Below, piece by piece: positions 16,246 to 23,840 of a stretch of 64,000 bases of DNA. Location: contig CAMTXO010000002.1 in the NCBI GenBank assembly GCA_947085845.1, positions 310,001 through 374,000 on the forward strand. The letters are read 5' to 3'. A model generated the notes under the pieces. That model worked only from the letters and a program-made list of their open reading frames with translations, was not told the origin of the DNA and did no database searches. The stretch's first letter is position 1. The number at the start of each line of letters is the position of its first letter. A program made the translations under genes and the position numbers. The DNA comes from JACPYF01 sp947085845. Its GTDB lineage: Bacteria; Patescibacteriota; Saccharimonadia; Saccharimonadales; Saccharimonadaceae.

Positions 16246-16373
16246 ATGCTCTATTGTAACACTTTGAGATTGGTATGAAGAGTAGAATATATTCTTGTTA
16301 AATTGACTTTTTTGCAAGATGGTCGTATTCTATGAATTAGAGCTTACATCGTCGAAAGAAAGTTGGAGCTAGT

Positions 16374-16523
16374 ATGAGTACAGAGGATGTACCCATTGAA
16401 GTTGAGGAAGGTGGCAATCAAAAGAAAGACGACCCATCGGGTGAACTTTCCTACTTGACCATCTGCGCACTACTGCTTTGGTGTCTAGAGATTGCTGTTG
16501 TTGCATTCTTGGTTTTTTCTTGA
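16374..16523 (+). CDS. 49-residue single-pass membrane peptide
   Basis: A small frame encoding a 49-residue protein: acidic soluble start MSTEDVPIEVEEGG, then a C-terminal membrane helix running to the last residue ('LTICALLLWCLEIAVVAFLV'). GGAG at 16365-16368 is five bases before the ATG. The hydrophobic tail, ribosome site and downstream terminator argue that it is real. It resembles tail-anchored small membrane proteins, but no family is recognised. Base composition is richer in G+C than its neighbours. Confidence 0.55.
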   Translation: MSTEDVPIEVEEGGNQKKDDPSGELSYLTICALLLWCLEIAVVAFLVFS

Positions 16524-16711
16524 AACCAACAACACTTCTTTACGCACTACCTCTTCACCCCCGCACTAGCCGTAACCCCATGGGTCATGTGCGCGGTGCG
16601 ATACCGGTCTCTGGTTGCTTAGGCAACAACCATCGAGACCAAGAAGCCACCCCGAGAGAGTTTGAGACTACCCCCCGGTCTTATTGCTCTCTCGGGCGTG
16701 GCTCTTTTTTT
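16524..16711 (+). terminator. Structured G+C-rich 3' region with strong terminator
   Basis: After the 49-residue frame comes about 190 bp of non-coding sequence. It has a hairpin at 16606-16640 (GGTCTC/GAGACC outer arms, GGTTGC/GCAAC inner arms) and a long terminator at 16646-16711 with arms GCCAC + CCCGAGAGAG against CTCTCTCGGG + GTGGC, then TCTTTTTTT. The first ~80 bp show no clear fold. It could be a long 3' UTR or a separate small RNA; no known family is matched. Confidence 0.65.
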
Positions 16712-16738
16712 ATTGAACGCGTATAATAGCTACAATAC

Positions 16739-18007
16739 ATGCGAAAAACTCATACTACTTTACTAGGAAAAACTGTTCGTCATATCTCGCGTTTGCGAGG
16801 TGGTGGCTCGGCACTTCCTGGGCTTGTTGTTGAAAAACTCGACAAAGATTTCCTGAGTCATACGCTGAGTCAACTACCGCTAGGTGTTGTGGTTATCAGT
16901 GGTACAAATGGCAAAACAACTACCACAAAAATGGTTGTGGAATTGCTACGTTCACAGGGGGTAAAAGTATTCACCAACCCAACGGGCAGCAACTTTAAGC
17001 GCGGCGTCATATCTTCCCTCCTCGACTCTATAGATCTTAAGGGTAAGCTCAACGCAGATATTGCAGTGCTCGAGCTCGATGAAGCTCACGCGGTGCATTT
17101 TGTCCGTGAAGTGAAGCCTGCCTATGCCTTGATATTAAATGTCATGCGTGACCAGCTCGACCGCTTTGGCGAGATAGATAAAACCGCCGACATGCTTGCC
17201 TCAATTGCAAAAACCGCCAGCAAAGGTGTTGTACTCAATCGTGAAGATCCTCTCATAAAAGCAGTTGGTTCACAACTGAGCGGTATAGATGTTCGCTACT
17301 TTGGTCTCAACCCAAAACTCCGCAGTCATTTTCCGAGTGACGACGAAATGTACAAAGAAAACAAAGCATCGAGCCAAGATGTTGCTGCCGATGTAACTCT
17401 CGAAAATTTCAAAGACCAAAAAGCCGAGTTTAAAATTGGTGGTAAAAATATCGAAACAAATCTTAAAATAACAGGCATTTACAATACATTCAATGCTACT
17501 GCAGCACTAAGTCTTGTGCGACTTATTTTAGGCAGTCAAATCGACCAGACCAAACTCATAGCAACGCTCCAAGAAATCAAACCAGCCTTTGGCCGCGGTG
17601 AAAAAATGGTAGTGCATGGCCAAGAGCTTGAACTGGTACTGGTAAAAAACCCAAGCGGCTTCCGACTTGGGCTAAAATCTTTTTCAGCCAAAAATATTGC
17701 TACTATGATAGCCATTAACGACAACTATGCCGATGGTCGCGATATGTCGTGGTTGTGGGATGTCGACTTTGAAAGTTTGGCGGAAACAGGTGTGCGAATG
17801 GTTAGTGGTGTTCGTGCCTACGACATGGCTTTGCGTTTGCAGTACGACGAAGTGAAGTTCGACTACGTCGATACCGACCTCAAAAAAGCACTCGATACTT
17901 TTATAAACGAAACTGGCCGACCAAAAAGAATCTTCTGCACCTATACCGCTATGCTGACACTCAGGAAAGAACTAACAAAATATGCCGACTTGGAGCGTGT
18001 ACTATGA
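16739..18007 (+). CDS. murT: Lipid II isoglutaminyl synthase, Mur-ligase-like subunit
   Basis: A 422-residue Mur-ligase-type protein with the central P-loop 'GVVVISGTNGKTTTTKMV' (~residues 49-66) and the C-terminal DUF1727 MurT domain ('AFGRGEKMVVHGQELELVLVKNPSG', 'INDNYADGRDMSWLWDVDFE'). The latter holds the Asp that in MurT proteins assists glutaminase activity. With GatD it amidates D-Glu of lipid II. Unusually, the middle domain lacks the four cysteines of the zinc ribbon found in staphylococcal and streptococcal MurT. A TATAAT at 16722-16727 precedes it by 11 bases; its stop overlaps gatD by 4 bp. Confidence 0.92.
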   Translation: MRKTHTTLLGKTVRHISRLRGGGSALPGLVVEKLDKDFLSHTLSQLPLGVVVISGTNGKTTTTKMVVELLRSQGVKVFTNPTGSNFKRGVISSLLDSIDLKGKLNADIAVLELDEAHAVHFVREVKPAYALILNVMRDQLDRFGEIDKTADMLASIAKTASKGVVLNREDPLIKAVGSQLSGIDVRYFGLNPKLRSHFPSDDEMYKENKASSQDVAADVTLENFKDQKAEFKIGGKNIETNLKITGIYNTFNATAALSLVRLILGSQIDQTKLIATLQEIKPAFGRGEKMVVHGQELELVLVKNPSGFRLGLKSFSAKNIATMIAINDNYADGRDMSWLWDVDFESLAETGVRMVSGVRAYDMALRLQYDEVKFDYVDTDLKKALDTFINETGRPKRIFCTYTAMLTLRKELTKYADLERVL

Positions 18008-18720
18008 GAACTATTCGCTTGCTACAACTCTACCCAAGTGAAATGAACATTTATGGCGATTGGGGCAATGCTTTAGTTCTCAAACGACGCTTGGAATGGC
18101 GAGGCTACAAAGTAGAACTACTCGAACATCATCCTGGCGGGAAATTTCCTATGGATGTCGACATCATCACTGGCGGGGGTGGGCAAGACAGCGGGCAAGA
18201 TAAGATAAAAGACGATCTAGTAAAAATCGGACCAAACCTGCACAAGCTCGCGAAAGACAATGTTCCTATGCTCATGATTTGTGGTTTGTACCAACTATTT
18301 GGAAGGTTTTTCCAAACCAAAGACGGTGTCAAAATCAAGGGCATTGGTATATTCAAAGCCGAAACATACGGCGGACCGAAACGGCTGATTGGAAATGTCG
18401 TTACAAAAAGCGATGAGTTTGGTGAAATCATCGGTTATGAAAATCATAGTGGCCTCACTCGTCTCGACGAAGACCAAGCAATTTTAGGTATGGTTGTAAA
18501 AGGTGACGGCAACAACGGTGAAGATGGCAGCGAAGGCGCTCGCTACAAAAATGTCATCGGCTCATACCTGCATGGTTCACTACTACCGAAGAATCCACGT
18601 ATAGCTGACTTTCTTATTGAAAAAGCTATCGAAAAGAAATACGGCAAAGCCGAACTAACCAAGCTCGACGACACCGTCGTCAAAAAAGCACGCTCAGTAG
18701 CTAAAAGCCGACCGCGCTAA
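18004..18720 (+). CDS. gatD: Lipid II isoglutaminyl synthase, glutaminase subunit
   Basis: A 238-residue CobB/CobQ-like class I glutamine amidotransferase. The nucleophile is the Cys in 'MLMICGLYQLFG' (~residue 94) and the catalytic His lies in 'GSYLHGSLLPKNP' (~190). The N-terminal 'LYPSEMNIYGDWGN' is typical of GatD. It releases ammonia from glutamine for MurT. The ATG sits in an ATGA overlap with murT, the usual arrangement for this obligate complex. It converges with the peroxiredoxin gene, the two stops overlapping by 4 bp. Confidence 0.93.
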   Translation: MRTIRLLQLYPSEMNIYGDWGNALVLKRRLEWRGYKVELLEHHPGGKFPMDVDIITGGGGQDSGQDKIKDDLVKIGPNLHKLAKDNVPMLMICGLYQLFGRFFQTKDGVKIKGIGIFKAETYGGPKRLIGNVVTKSDEFGEIIGYENHSGLTRLDEDQAILGMVVKGDGNNGEDGSEGARYKNVIGSYLHGSLLPKNPRIADFLIEKAIEKKYGKAELTKLDDTVVKKARSVAKSRPR

Positions 18721-19184
18721 GAATTTTGTAATTTTTTGAGAGCTTCTATTACTGCTTCACCGTGACCAATTGGGTTTGCGCGGCCAAATACTTTTTGTAC
18801 TTGTCCGCTTGGGTCTATGATGAAAGTTTTGCGTAGTATTCCCTCTTTGCCAAACATCTTTTTTCCCCATGCGCCGTAGTCATTTATAGTTTTGGCTTCA
18901 GGGTCAGAAAGCAAGGTGAAATTGAGTGTGTGCTTTGCTTTAAACTTTTCGTGGCTACTCGCATCGTCTTTAGAAACACCTACTACTTGTGCGCCAAGCT
19001 CGGCTATATCGTCACGCGAGTCACGTAAACTACAGGCTTGAGTAGTACAACCCGGAGTGTCGTCTTTTGGGTAAAAGTAGAGAACAAGCCAACTGCCTTT
19101 GTAATCTTTTAGGCTATGGATTTTACCCTCTTCATCGCTAAGAGAAAAATCTGGTGCTTGGTATGGAGTTTCTGTCATTGTCAT
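18717..19184 (-). CDS. bcp: Peroxiredoxin, Bcp/PrxQ type
   Basis: A 155-residue thiol peroxidase. The peroxidatic Cys is in 'DDTPGCTTQACSLRD' with the resolving Cys five residues later, the PrxQ/Bcp arrangement; 'YFYPK' and 'FKAKHTLNFTLLSD' also match. It would reduce peroxides with electrons from thioredoxin. ATG 19184 (giving MTMTETP) is chosen because minus-strand TATAAT at 19196-19191 lies exactly six bases upstream; an ATG ten codons earlier would precede the predicted transcription start. Confidence 0.9.
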   Translation of the reverse strand: MTMTETPYQAPDFSLSDEEGKIHSLKDYKGSWLVLYFYPKDDTPGCTTQACSLRDSRDDIAELGAQVVGVSKDDASSHEKFKAKHTLNFTLLSDPEAKTINDYGAWGKKMFGKEGILRKTFIIDPSGQVQKVFGRANPIGHGEAVIEALKKLQNS

Positions 19185-19254
19185 ATCTCTATTATAGCCT
19201 ACTTCCAAAAACACCTGTAATCTGTTAAACTACTCTTTGTCTATACGACAATTT

Positions 19255-19330
19255 CGGGGTGTGGCGCAGTTGATAGCGCGCTCGGTTTGGGACCGAGAGG
19301 TCGAAGGTTTGAGTCCTTTCACCCCGACCA
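19255..19330 (+). tRNA. tRNA-Pro (anticodon TGG)
   Basis: Cloverleaf with acceptor CGGGGTG paired with CACCCCG, D-arm GCGC/GCGC, anticodon stem CTCGG/CCGAG with loop TTTGGGA (TGG), T-arm GAAGG-TTTGAGT-CCTTT, discriminator A and encoded CCA. The T-loop reads TTTGAGT rather than the usual TTCGANT, which is uncommon. Confidence 0.93.
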
Positions 19331-19339
19331 TATTAAGAT

Positions 19340-19363
19340 GACGACCTTCTTGGTCGTCTTTTT
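19340..19363 (+). terminator. Terminator of tRNA-Pro
   Basis: GACGACC (19340-19346), loop TTCTT, GGTCGTC (19352-19358), then five T residues and AATA. Arms and loop are nearly the same as the tRNA-Arg terminator. Confidence 0.85.
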
Positions 19364-19515
19364 AATATCCGTGGTTAAGCCATCAAACCTGAGACTTGGC
19401 AGCTTCAGCTGACAATAGTCGAAGGTTTGGTGAAGCGAAATCTCTCACAGAAGTTTACTTCGAGAAAGATTGAGCGGAAAAGGCCAAAAGCCGCTGTCCT
19501 TTTCAATTTAATAAA
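19364..19515 (+). ncRNA. Structured tRNA-tail element, copy 2 (after tRNA-Pro)
   Basis: Homologous to the element after tRNA-Arg and in the same orientation relative to its tRNA. A 7-bp stem CAAACCT (19384-19390) / AGGTTTG (19423-19429) occupies the place of CTACGAC/GTCGTAG in copy 1. The 69-nt core is at 19432-19500, with AATCT/AGATT enclosing hairpin GAAG-TTTA-CTTC and a terminal GGC-CAAAA-GCC hairpin extended by AGCGG/CCGCT. GTCGAAGGTTTG before the core and GTCCTTTTCA after it imitate the two halves of the tRNA-Pro T-arm. Transcription is not demonstrated; a DNA mobile or attachment element remains an alternative. Confidence 0.6.
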
Positions 19516-19588
19516 AATATGAATGACTATTAAGTATTCACATAAACTTATAATGTTGCTATTATTGAGATAAGAGATTCCATAACTT

Positions 19589-19831
19589 ATGAAAACCGTT
19601 ACATTTAATAATTCCCCTGTGGCAAAAAAAGTTGTATTACGCATGCTTGGTATGTCTGTTGATAAGCAAGATTACATTATTAACACGAAGACAAAAGAAA
19701 GAGTACTTTCTCCAATGGGCAAGGAGGTTTTACTTGAAGATTTCGCAGGTATGCGAAAAGGTAGCGTAATAGTTATAACTAAAGACCTTCCGTCTGTACT
19801 AGCCCAGGCTGAATACACTAGCGAGACTTAA
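19589..19831 (+). CDS. Hypothetical 80-residue protein, unknown module A
   Basis: Not recognised. A small basic protein with a helix 'SPVAKKVVLRMLGMSV' and strands around 'KGSVIVITKDLPSVL'. It is two bases from the following 285-residue gene, so the two form one operon. A TATAAT at 19549-19554 gives a short leader. It lies directly after the tRNA-Pro element, an insertion-prone position, and is A+T-rich, suggesting accessory DNA. Confidence 0.55.
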   Translation: MKTVTFNNSPVAKKVVLRMLGMSVDKQDYIINTKTKERVLSPMGKEVLLEDFAGMRKGSVIVITKDLPSVLAQAEYTSET

Positions 19832-19833
19832 CA

Positions 19834-20691
19834 ATGATTATACTTGATTGGCTAAGGAATATCCTTGGTGATAAGAGTATAGATACTGACCTTAAAATGG
19901 ATATTGCAACATCTGGCAAAAAAATTGTTATAAAAAATAATCAAGCACCAGTCACAATAATACAAATTGGCGGGAATGTTACAAATGAAACACTTAATCA
20001 ACTAAGTCCAATAGTTGATAAGTATGAAAAAAAAGAATTAATTTTCTTAGCTGAAGAGCAAGATAATCAAGTAAAAAAAGTTATCTCGGCGGAAGATAAC
20101 CCTGAGTCAAAAGGTGTGATAAAAACTTTTCAAGGAGTTCTGTCTGAACAAGATATATTTTTGCTCAGAACTGGACTTTATATTCGTCAACTTACAAAAT
20201 CTGGCGGGAATAACAATGAAGAGATCCAGAAAATTAAACGTGACGTATGGGCAACTCATGGTGAAAGAGCAAATAATATAGTTAACCTGTCTAGCGCTGG
20301 GTACTATGGTAATTATTTCAGAATGCTTTATAAAGATCTTATTAAACAAAATCCTCAAGAAGGTAAAACTAAGTTCCTTAAAGAACATGAGGATATTATT
20401 AAAAATATGCCATTAGCAATATTTGTTAATTCAAGTATGGGGGCAGATGAAGTTACAGATAAAGTCATTGAGTTAGCATTGAGGAATATAACCTATGGCG
20501 TCACCGATGATACAATTACTCTTCATGCAATTGGTCAGAATGTAAAAACTGTAGAGGAATCCCTAAAATATTTACGGACTAAATTCTCTCATATTAAAAC
20601 AAAACGGCCTTTAAAGAATATAAATCAGACAGTAACTAAAATATATTATAAAGAAAATAATTTAACTGAGGAAGATAAGACTACTTCATAA
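19834..20691 (+). CDS. Hypothetical 285-residue protein, unknown module B
   Basis: Not recognised. It is predicted soluble, with an N-terminal strand-rich stretch ('KKIVIKNNQAPVTIIQIGGNV', ~29-49) followed by an almost all-helical body. No Walker, nuclease, peptidase or DNA-binding motif can be seen. It is translated from the same operon as the preceding 80-residue protein. A+T-rich composition and location between tRNA-Pro and the polymerase gene fit horizontally acquired cargo. A defence or toxin role is possible by context only. Confidence 0.6.
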   Translation: MIILDWLRNILGDKSIDTDLKMDIATSGKKIVIKNNQAPVTIIQIGGNVTNETLNQLSPIVDKYEKKELIFLAEEQDNQVKKVISAEDNPESKGVIKTFQGVLSEQDIFLLRTGLYIRQLTKSGGNNNEEIQKIKRDVWATHGERANNIVNLSSAGYYGNYFRMLYKDLIKQNPQEGKTKFLKEHEDIIKNMPLAIFVNSSMGADEVTDKVIELALRNITYGVTDDTITLHAIGQNVKTVEESLKYLRTKFSHIKTKRPLKNINQTVTKIYYKENNLTEEDKTTS

Positions 20692-20709
20692 CATTTTCGT
20701 ATTCTTAAT

Positions 20710-21960
20710 CTACGTTAAATTTCCAAAAGCAATCGAATCCTTCGCCACACCTTCAGTACCCAACATAGTCGCCGGTACGAGCGCGAACTCACCGTAGCGA
20801 TCGTTGACTGCATTCATAGTATCAGCAACAAGCAGTCGGTCAGATATCGCTCGCCCGTTTGTTATGAGTGCTAGTTGTTCTGGATGCACTGGCTCAAAGC
20901 CAAATGTCGTAACATGCACTAAACTCACCAACCCACCATGCGGTGCGTGTTCGTCGAGCAACTGCCTCGCTGCGCGAAATACTTCTTGAGCTGTCACCAT
21001 ACGGACCGAAAGTTTTTGAGACTTGTGCCAATACGGCGAGCGAACAAACCTCAGGCCTACATGTATACCGCCAGCGCTCAGATCTTTGCCGTGCAGACGC
21101 CGTGCAATCTTTTGTGAGAGTTTGTACAAAATGGGGTCGAGCTGCTCGTGGGTGAGCTTTTCTTTCATAGCAAATTGGTGGCCGATTTGGCCTAGCTTTG
21201 TTGGCTTGTCGTCTATTTCCCAGCCACGAAGCCGAAGCCACCAGTAGTGACCGACTATACCACCGAAAATTGCACGTAGCCTTTGCCTATCGGCATGTAA
21301 AAAATCCGTCACATTTAATATCCCGGCGAGTTGCAGGCGAGTATTGTAACGACGGTTTATACCCGGAAGATCTACTAACTCGAGCTTGCTATACACCTCG
21401 AGCATATTTTCCGTATTTATTTCATCTAGTCCATCAGGTTTGTTGAGTCCCGATGCAAGCTTTGCCAAAAAGCGATTTTGCCCTATACCAACATTGCAAA
21501 ACACCGCTTCGCCCAACACTTCGTGAACTCGCTGTTTTATTTGCCTACCAATATCTTGTAAAGATTGGCCATTGTAGTAGCTCAGGCTACTACTAAAATC
21601 TATGACAAATTCGTCGATACTTTTGGGCGTAATGTTGTCGGGACTGGTGAATTCTTCTAGCACGCTACGAAACCTTTTGTGCGCTTCGCGGTACTTTGGC
21701 GGATCGACTGTACAAATATGAATGTTCGGCGCGATTCTTTCCGCCTCCCATACGCGAGTACCGAGCTTGATACCAAGCCTTTTTGCCTCGTAGCTAGCTG
21801 CTAGTATGATACCGCCGGGACTGTCGTATGCCACCACGCCTACAGGGTCTCCGCGCCAGTGAGATTTGGCCTGCTGCTCGATAGTGGCAAAGCACGAGTT
21901 GAGGTCGATGTGCATTATGTGCGGCTGCCCTTGGTTAATGTGCAATTCTTCTACTGACAC
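20710..21960 (-). CDS. Y-family DNA polymerase (Pol IV/UmuC-like)
   Basis: A 416-residue translesion polymerase. The first metal-binding motif is 'MHIDLNSCFATIEQQ' (~residue 16); the second carboxylate motif is 'KSIDEFVIDFS' (~114), where DinB enzymes usually read SIDEAYLD. 'GIGQNRFLAKLASGLNKPDG' and the helix-hairpin-helix 'LPGIN' follow, then a little-finger domain. The last residues ('KDSIAFGNLT') do not form the classical QLxLF clamp-binding motif. It would copy past damaged bases. It overlaps by 10 bp the upstream small gene, pointing to a functional pair. Confidence 0.9.
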   Translation of the reverse strand: MSVEELHINQGQPHIMHIDLNSCFATIEQQAKSHWRGDPVGVVAYDSPGGIILAASYEAKRLGIKLGTRVWEAERIAPNIHICTVDPPKYREAHKRFRSVLEEFTSPDNITPKSIDEFVIDFSSSLSYYNGQSLQDIGRQIKQRVHEVLGEAVFCNVGIGQNRFLAKLASGLNKPDGLDEINTENMLEVYSKLELVDLPGINRRYNTRLQLAGILNVTDFLHADRQRLRAIFGGIVGHYWWLRLRGWEIDDKPTKLGQIGHQFAMKEKLTHEQLDPILYKLSQKIARRLHGKDLSAGGIHVGLRFVRSPYWHKSQKLSVRMVTAQEVFRAARQLLDEHAPHGGLVSLVHVTTFGFEPVHPEQLALITNGRAISDRLLVADTMNAVNDRYGEFALVPATMLGTEGVAKDSIAFGNLT

Positions 21961-22211
21961 GCCTCATACTCCTCCAAAGTCCACTGCAATCTGCCCGAAT
22001 GAAAGGCAATTTTAAAATAGGTCTGCTCGTCGATATCGGTCAGCGAAAAATGATGCACGGTATGATAACCATCACGCGTAGGGTGATAAAAATCGGGCTT
22101 TTTTAAAATATAATCTTTGGCTTGCCAGCGAAATTTGAGCGGCACTAGCGGTGCGTCTTTGCCATAAAACGCCGCTAGAACTTCTATACTTTCATTTACT
22201 TGTTGAGACAC
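21951..22211 (-). CDS. Small partner of Y-family polymerase (DUF6504-like)
   Basis: An 86-residue protein with the layout of DUF6504-type proteins linked to translesion polymerases: 'VPLKFRWQAKDYILKKPDFY' then 'YHTVHHFSLTDIDEQTYFKIAF' and a closing 'GRLQWTLEEYEA'. The family assignment is by pattern only. It starts with GTG at 22211 and overlaps the polymerase gene by 10 bp. The start codon abuts one arm of an 11-bp inverted repeat, a possible operator. Confidence 0.6.
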   Translation of the reverse strand: MSQQVNESIEVLAAFYGKDAPLVPLKFRWQAKDYILKKPDFYHPTRDGYHTVHHFSLTDIDEQTYFKIAFHSGRLQWTLEEYEACQ

Positions 22212-22300
22212 TTCAATAATCCTCGTTTAGAGTTTGGGTTGTAGTTGGTGACACTCAAGCGTGAACTATCAGCGCGTCGATTTACATGTGATTATTGAAG
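22211..22300. repeat. 11-bp inverted repeat upstream of the polymerase operon
   Basis: CTTCAATAATC at 22211-22221 and its exact reverse complement GATTATTGAAG at 22290-22300, 68 bp apart. The first arm touches the GTG start of the polymerase-partner gene. It could bind a regulator or pair in RNA. No canonical SOS box (CGAAC-N4-GTTCG type) is seen in this intergenic region. Confidence 0.45.
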
Positions 22301-22417
22301 CCTATTTGTGGAAACTTCGTATGAAGAGTACAAATATTGCTACGTATTATTATAGCACTTTACTATTGGTCAAAAACAATACTTGAATTTAGCTGTAATA
22401 TGTTATATAATTATGTT

Positions 22418-23164
22418 ATGACAAATCATGAGTTTCCTGAAGTCGAGTTGGCAGATATGCCACTGCACACCATTACCGAAGAGCTCGGTACTGCTGGTTT
22501 GCTCGAACGTTTCGATATAGAAATAGAAACGCTTGATGAAGAAACTCAGGAACAACTCGATAAAGCGCTATCGCTCGTGAGCGAACTTCACCTCGAAGAC
22601 ATGCGAACTACAGAGCCATACATCAACCACCTACTTCGCGTATGTATGCGAACCAAAATTTACTATGAGATTGACGATCCTGATATATTGGTTGCAACTT
22701 TGCTTCATGACGCCGTGGAAGACCACGCGACAGATATAATTGGTACCGATTTAGGCAGCGATGAAGAAAACCAAAAAGCAGCACTAGAAGTAGTGTCAGC
22801 ACTTTTCAACCCACGAGTCGCAGAGATTGTAAGTGGCGTCACAAACCCAGAGTTTGATAAAGATGATAGAGCGATCATGGAGGCTCAATACCTAGAGCAC
22901 CTCGAAGATCTCATCGAAAATGGCGACCCTGGCTCTGTAATAGTAAAGCTATCTGACTTTACCGACAATGCTACAGGCATACACTACAGCAGCGGACCAA
23001 AAGTGAAGAAATGGGCAAACAAATACCTACCTATCGTGCCTATCATGCAACATGCACTTTTGCGTGAAGACTTGCCACTTAGCGACGAAGTGAAAGAGCA
23101 CATACGCAAACAGCTTGATTTAACGACTGAGCGACTGAGCGATATACTTGCAGACGTAGCCTGA
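22418..23164 (+). CDS. HD-domain phosphohydrolase, RelA/SpoT hydrolase-like
   Basis: A 248-residue protein with an HD fold like the hydrolase half of RelA/SpoT: 'YINHLLRVCMR' (first His), 'ILVATLLHDAVEDH' (HD and following ED pair) and 'VIVKLSDFTDNATG' (equivalent of the VKLADR region). No (p)ppGpp synthetase or TGS/ACT domain is present, so it may be a stand-alone hydrolase of alarmone or another nucleotide. ATG 22418 is preferred: TATAAT at 22406-22411 lies exactly six bases before it. It ends within a GTAGCC-TGA-GGCTAC hairpin whose loop is the stop codon. Confidence 0.8.
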   Translation: MTNHEFPEVELADMPLHTITEELGTAGLLERFDIEIETLDEETQEQLDKALSLVSELHLEDMRTTEPYINHLLRVCMRTKIYYEIDDPDILVATLLHDAVEDHATDIIGTDLGSDEENQKAALEVVSALFNPRVAEIVSGVTNPEFDKDDRAIMEAQYLEHLEDLIENGDPGSVIVKLSDFTDNATGIHYSSGPKVKKWANKYLPIVPIMQHALLREDLPLSDEVKEHIRKQLDLTTERLSDILADVA

Positions 23165-23166
23165 GG

Positions 23167-23430
23167 CTACAAAACCCAATAGTTAACTAAGCCAATGACG
23201 GTCACTATTGTCATAGCTATTGTAGTTATGAAGATGCCGATTTGACCGGCTTCTTTCCATGCTTTCCACGCAGCATAAAACCAAAATACTTGGGCTAGTA
23301 AAGTAACAGATAAACCATAGGCTGGAAATTTCAGTGAAACAAGTAATAAGCCTGCTACCGTCAATACTGGTAGAAAAATCTGTGTTGCTTTATCAAAAAG
23401 TGAATATTTGTGACTCTTCTCTTTGCTCAT
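23167..23430 (-). CDS. Hypothetical three-helix membrane protein
   Basis: An 87-residue unrecognised membrane protein with about three helices ('ATQIFLPVLTVAGLLLVSL', 'LSVTLLAQVFWFYAAW', 'IGIFITTIAMTIVTVIGLV'). It overlaps the upstream HIT gene by 4 bp and is the last gene of the RNase Y operon. Confidence 0.65.
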   Translation of the reverse strand: MSKEKSHKYSLFDKATQIFLPVLTVAGLLLVSLKFPAYGLSVTLLAQVFWFYAAWKAWKEAGQIGIFITTIAMTIVTVIGLVNYWVL

Positions 23431-23840
23431 TTTATTACTTCGCCTTTCTTAATTTGAGGCGAAATTCTATTAGCAACTTTCTCCATCTCAACAACAGAAA
23501 TTGTTTTTAGGTTCTTTTTTTCTACATTCATATCATCTCTACTATACAACGGCAGAATATGAATATGTGCATGCTGTTCAACTGTAAAGCCTTTTACAAA
23601 CAGCGAGACTCGTGGGGGCTCATAGGTTTTTTGTAAAATCTTTGCAAATTGCGTGGCAACGGCAAAGCCCTTTTCAATATGTGGCGTATCGTAAAATTTT
23701 TGACTGGGGCTCTTTGGAATTACTAGCAAGTGGCCTTCGTTGATTGGCTGGTTAGCAAGAATAACGAACCAACTTTCATCTTCGTATAGTATAGGCTCTG
23801 TTCTATTTTTGAGTATCTTTGAATAGATAGTCTGTGTCAT
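23427..23840 (-). CDS. HIT-family nucleotide hydrolase
   Basis: A 137-residue histidine-triad protein. The active-site motif is 'QHAHIHILP' (~residue 92), preceded by the typical 'ANQPINEGHLLVIPKSP'. HIT proteins hydrolyse adenylated or dinucleotide substrates. Its ATG directly follows the TAA of the RNase Y gene (TAAATG), so it is co-translated with rny, hinting at a shared role in RNA or nucleotide turnover. Confidence 0.85.
   Translation of the reverse strand: MTQTIYSKILKNRTEPILYEDESWFVILANQPINEGHLLVIPKSPSQKFYDTPHIEKGFAVATQFAKILQKTYEPPRVSLFVKGFTVEQHAHIHILPLYSRDDMNVEKKNLKTISVVEMEKVANRISPQIKKGEVIK

Noticed and set aside
16478..16726. 82-codon open frame overlapping the 49-codon frame
   Set aside because: It runs through two hairpins and the terminator T-run, has no ribosome site, and its sequence looks unlike a folded protein.
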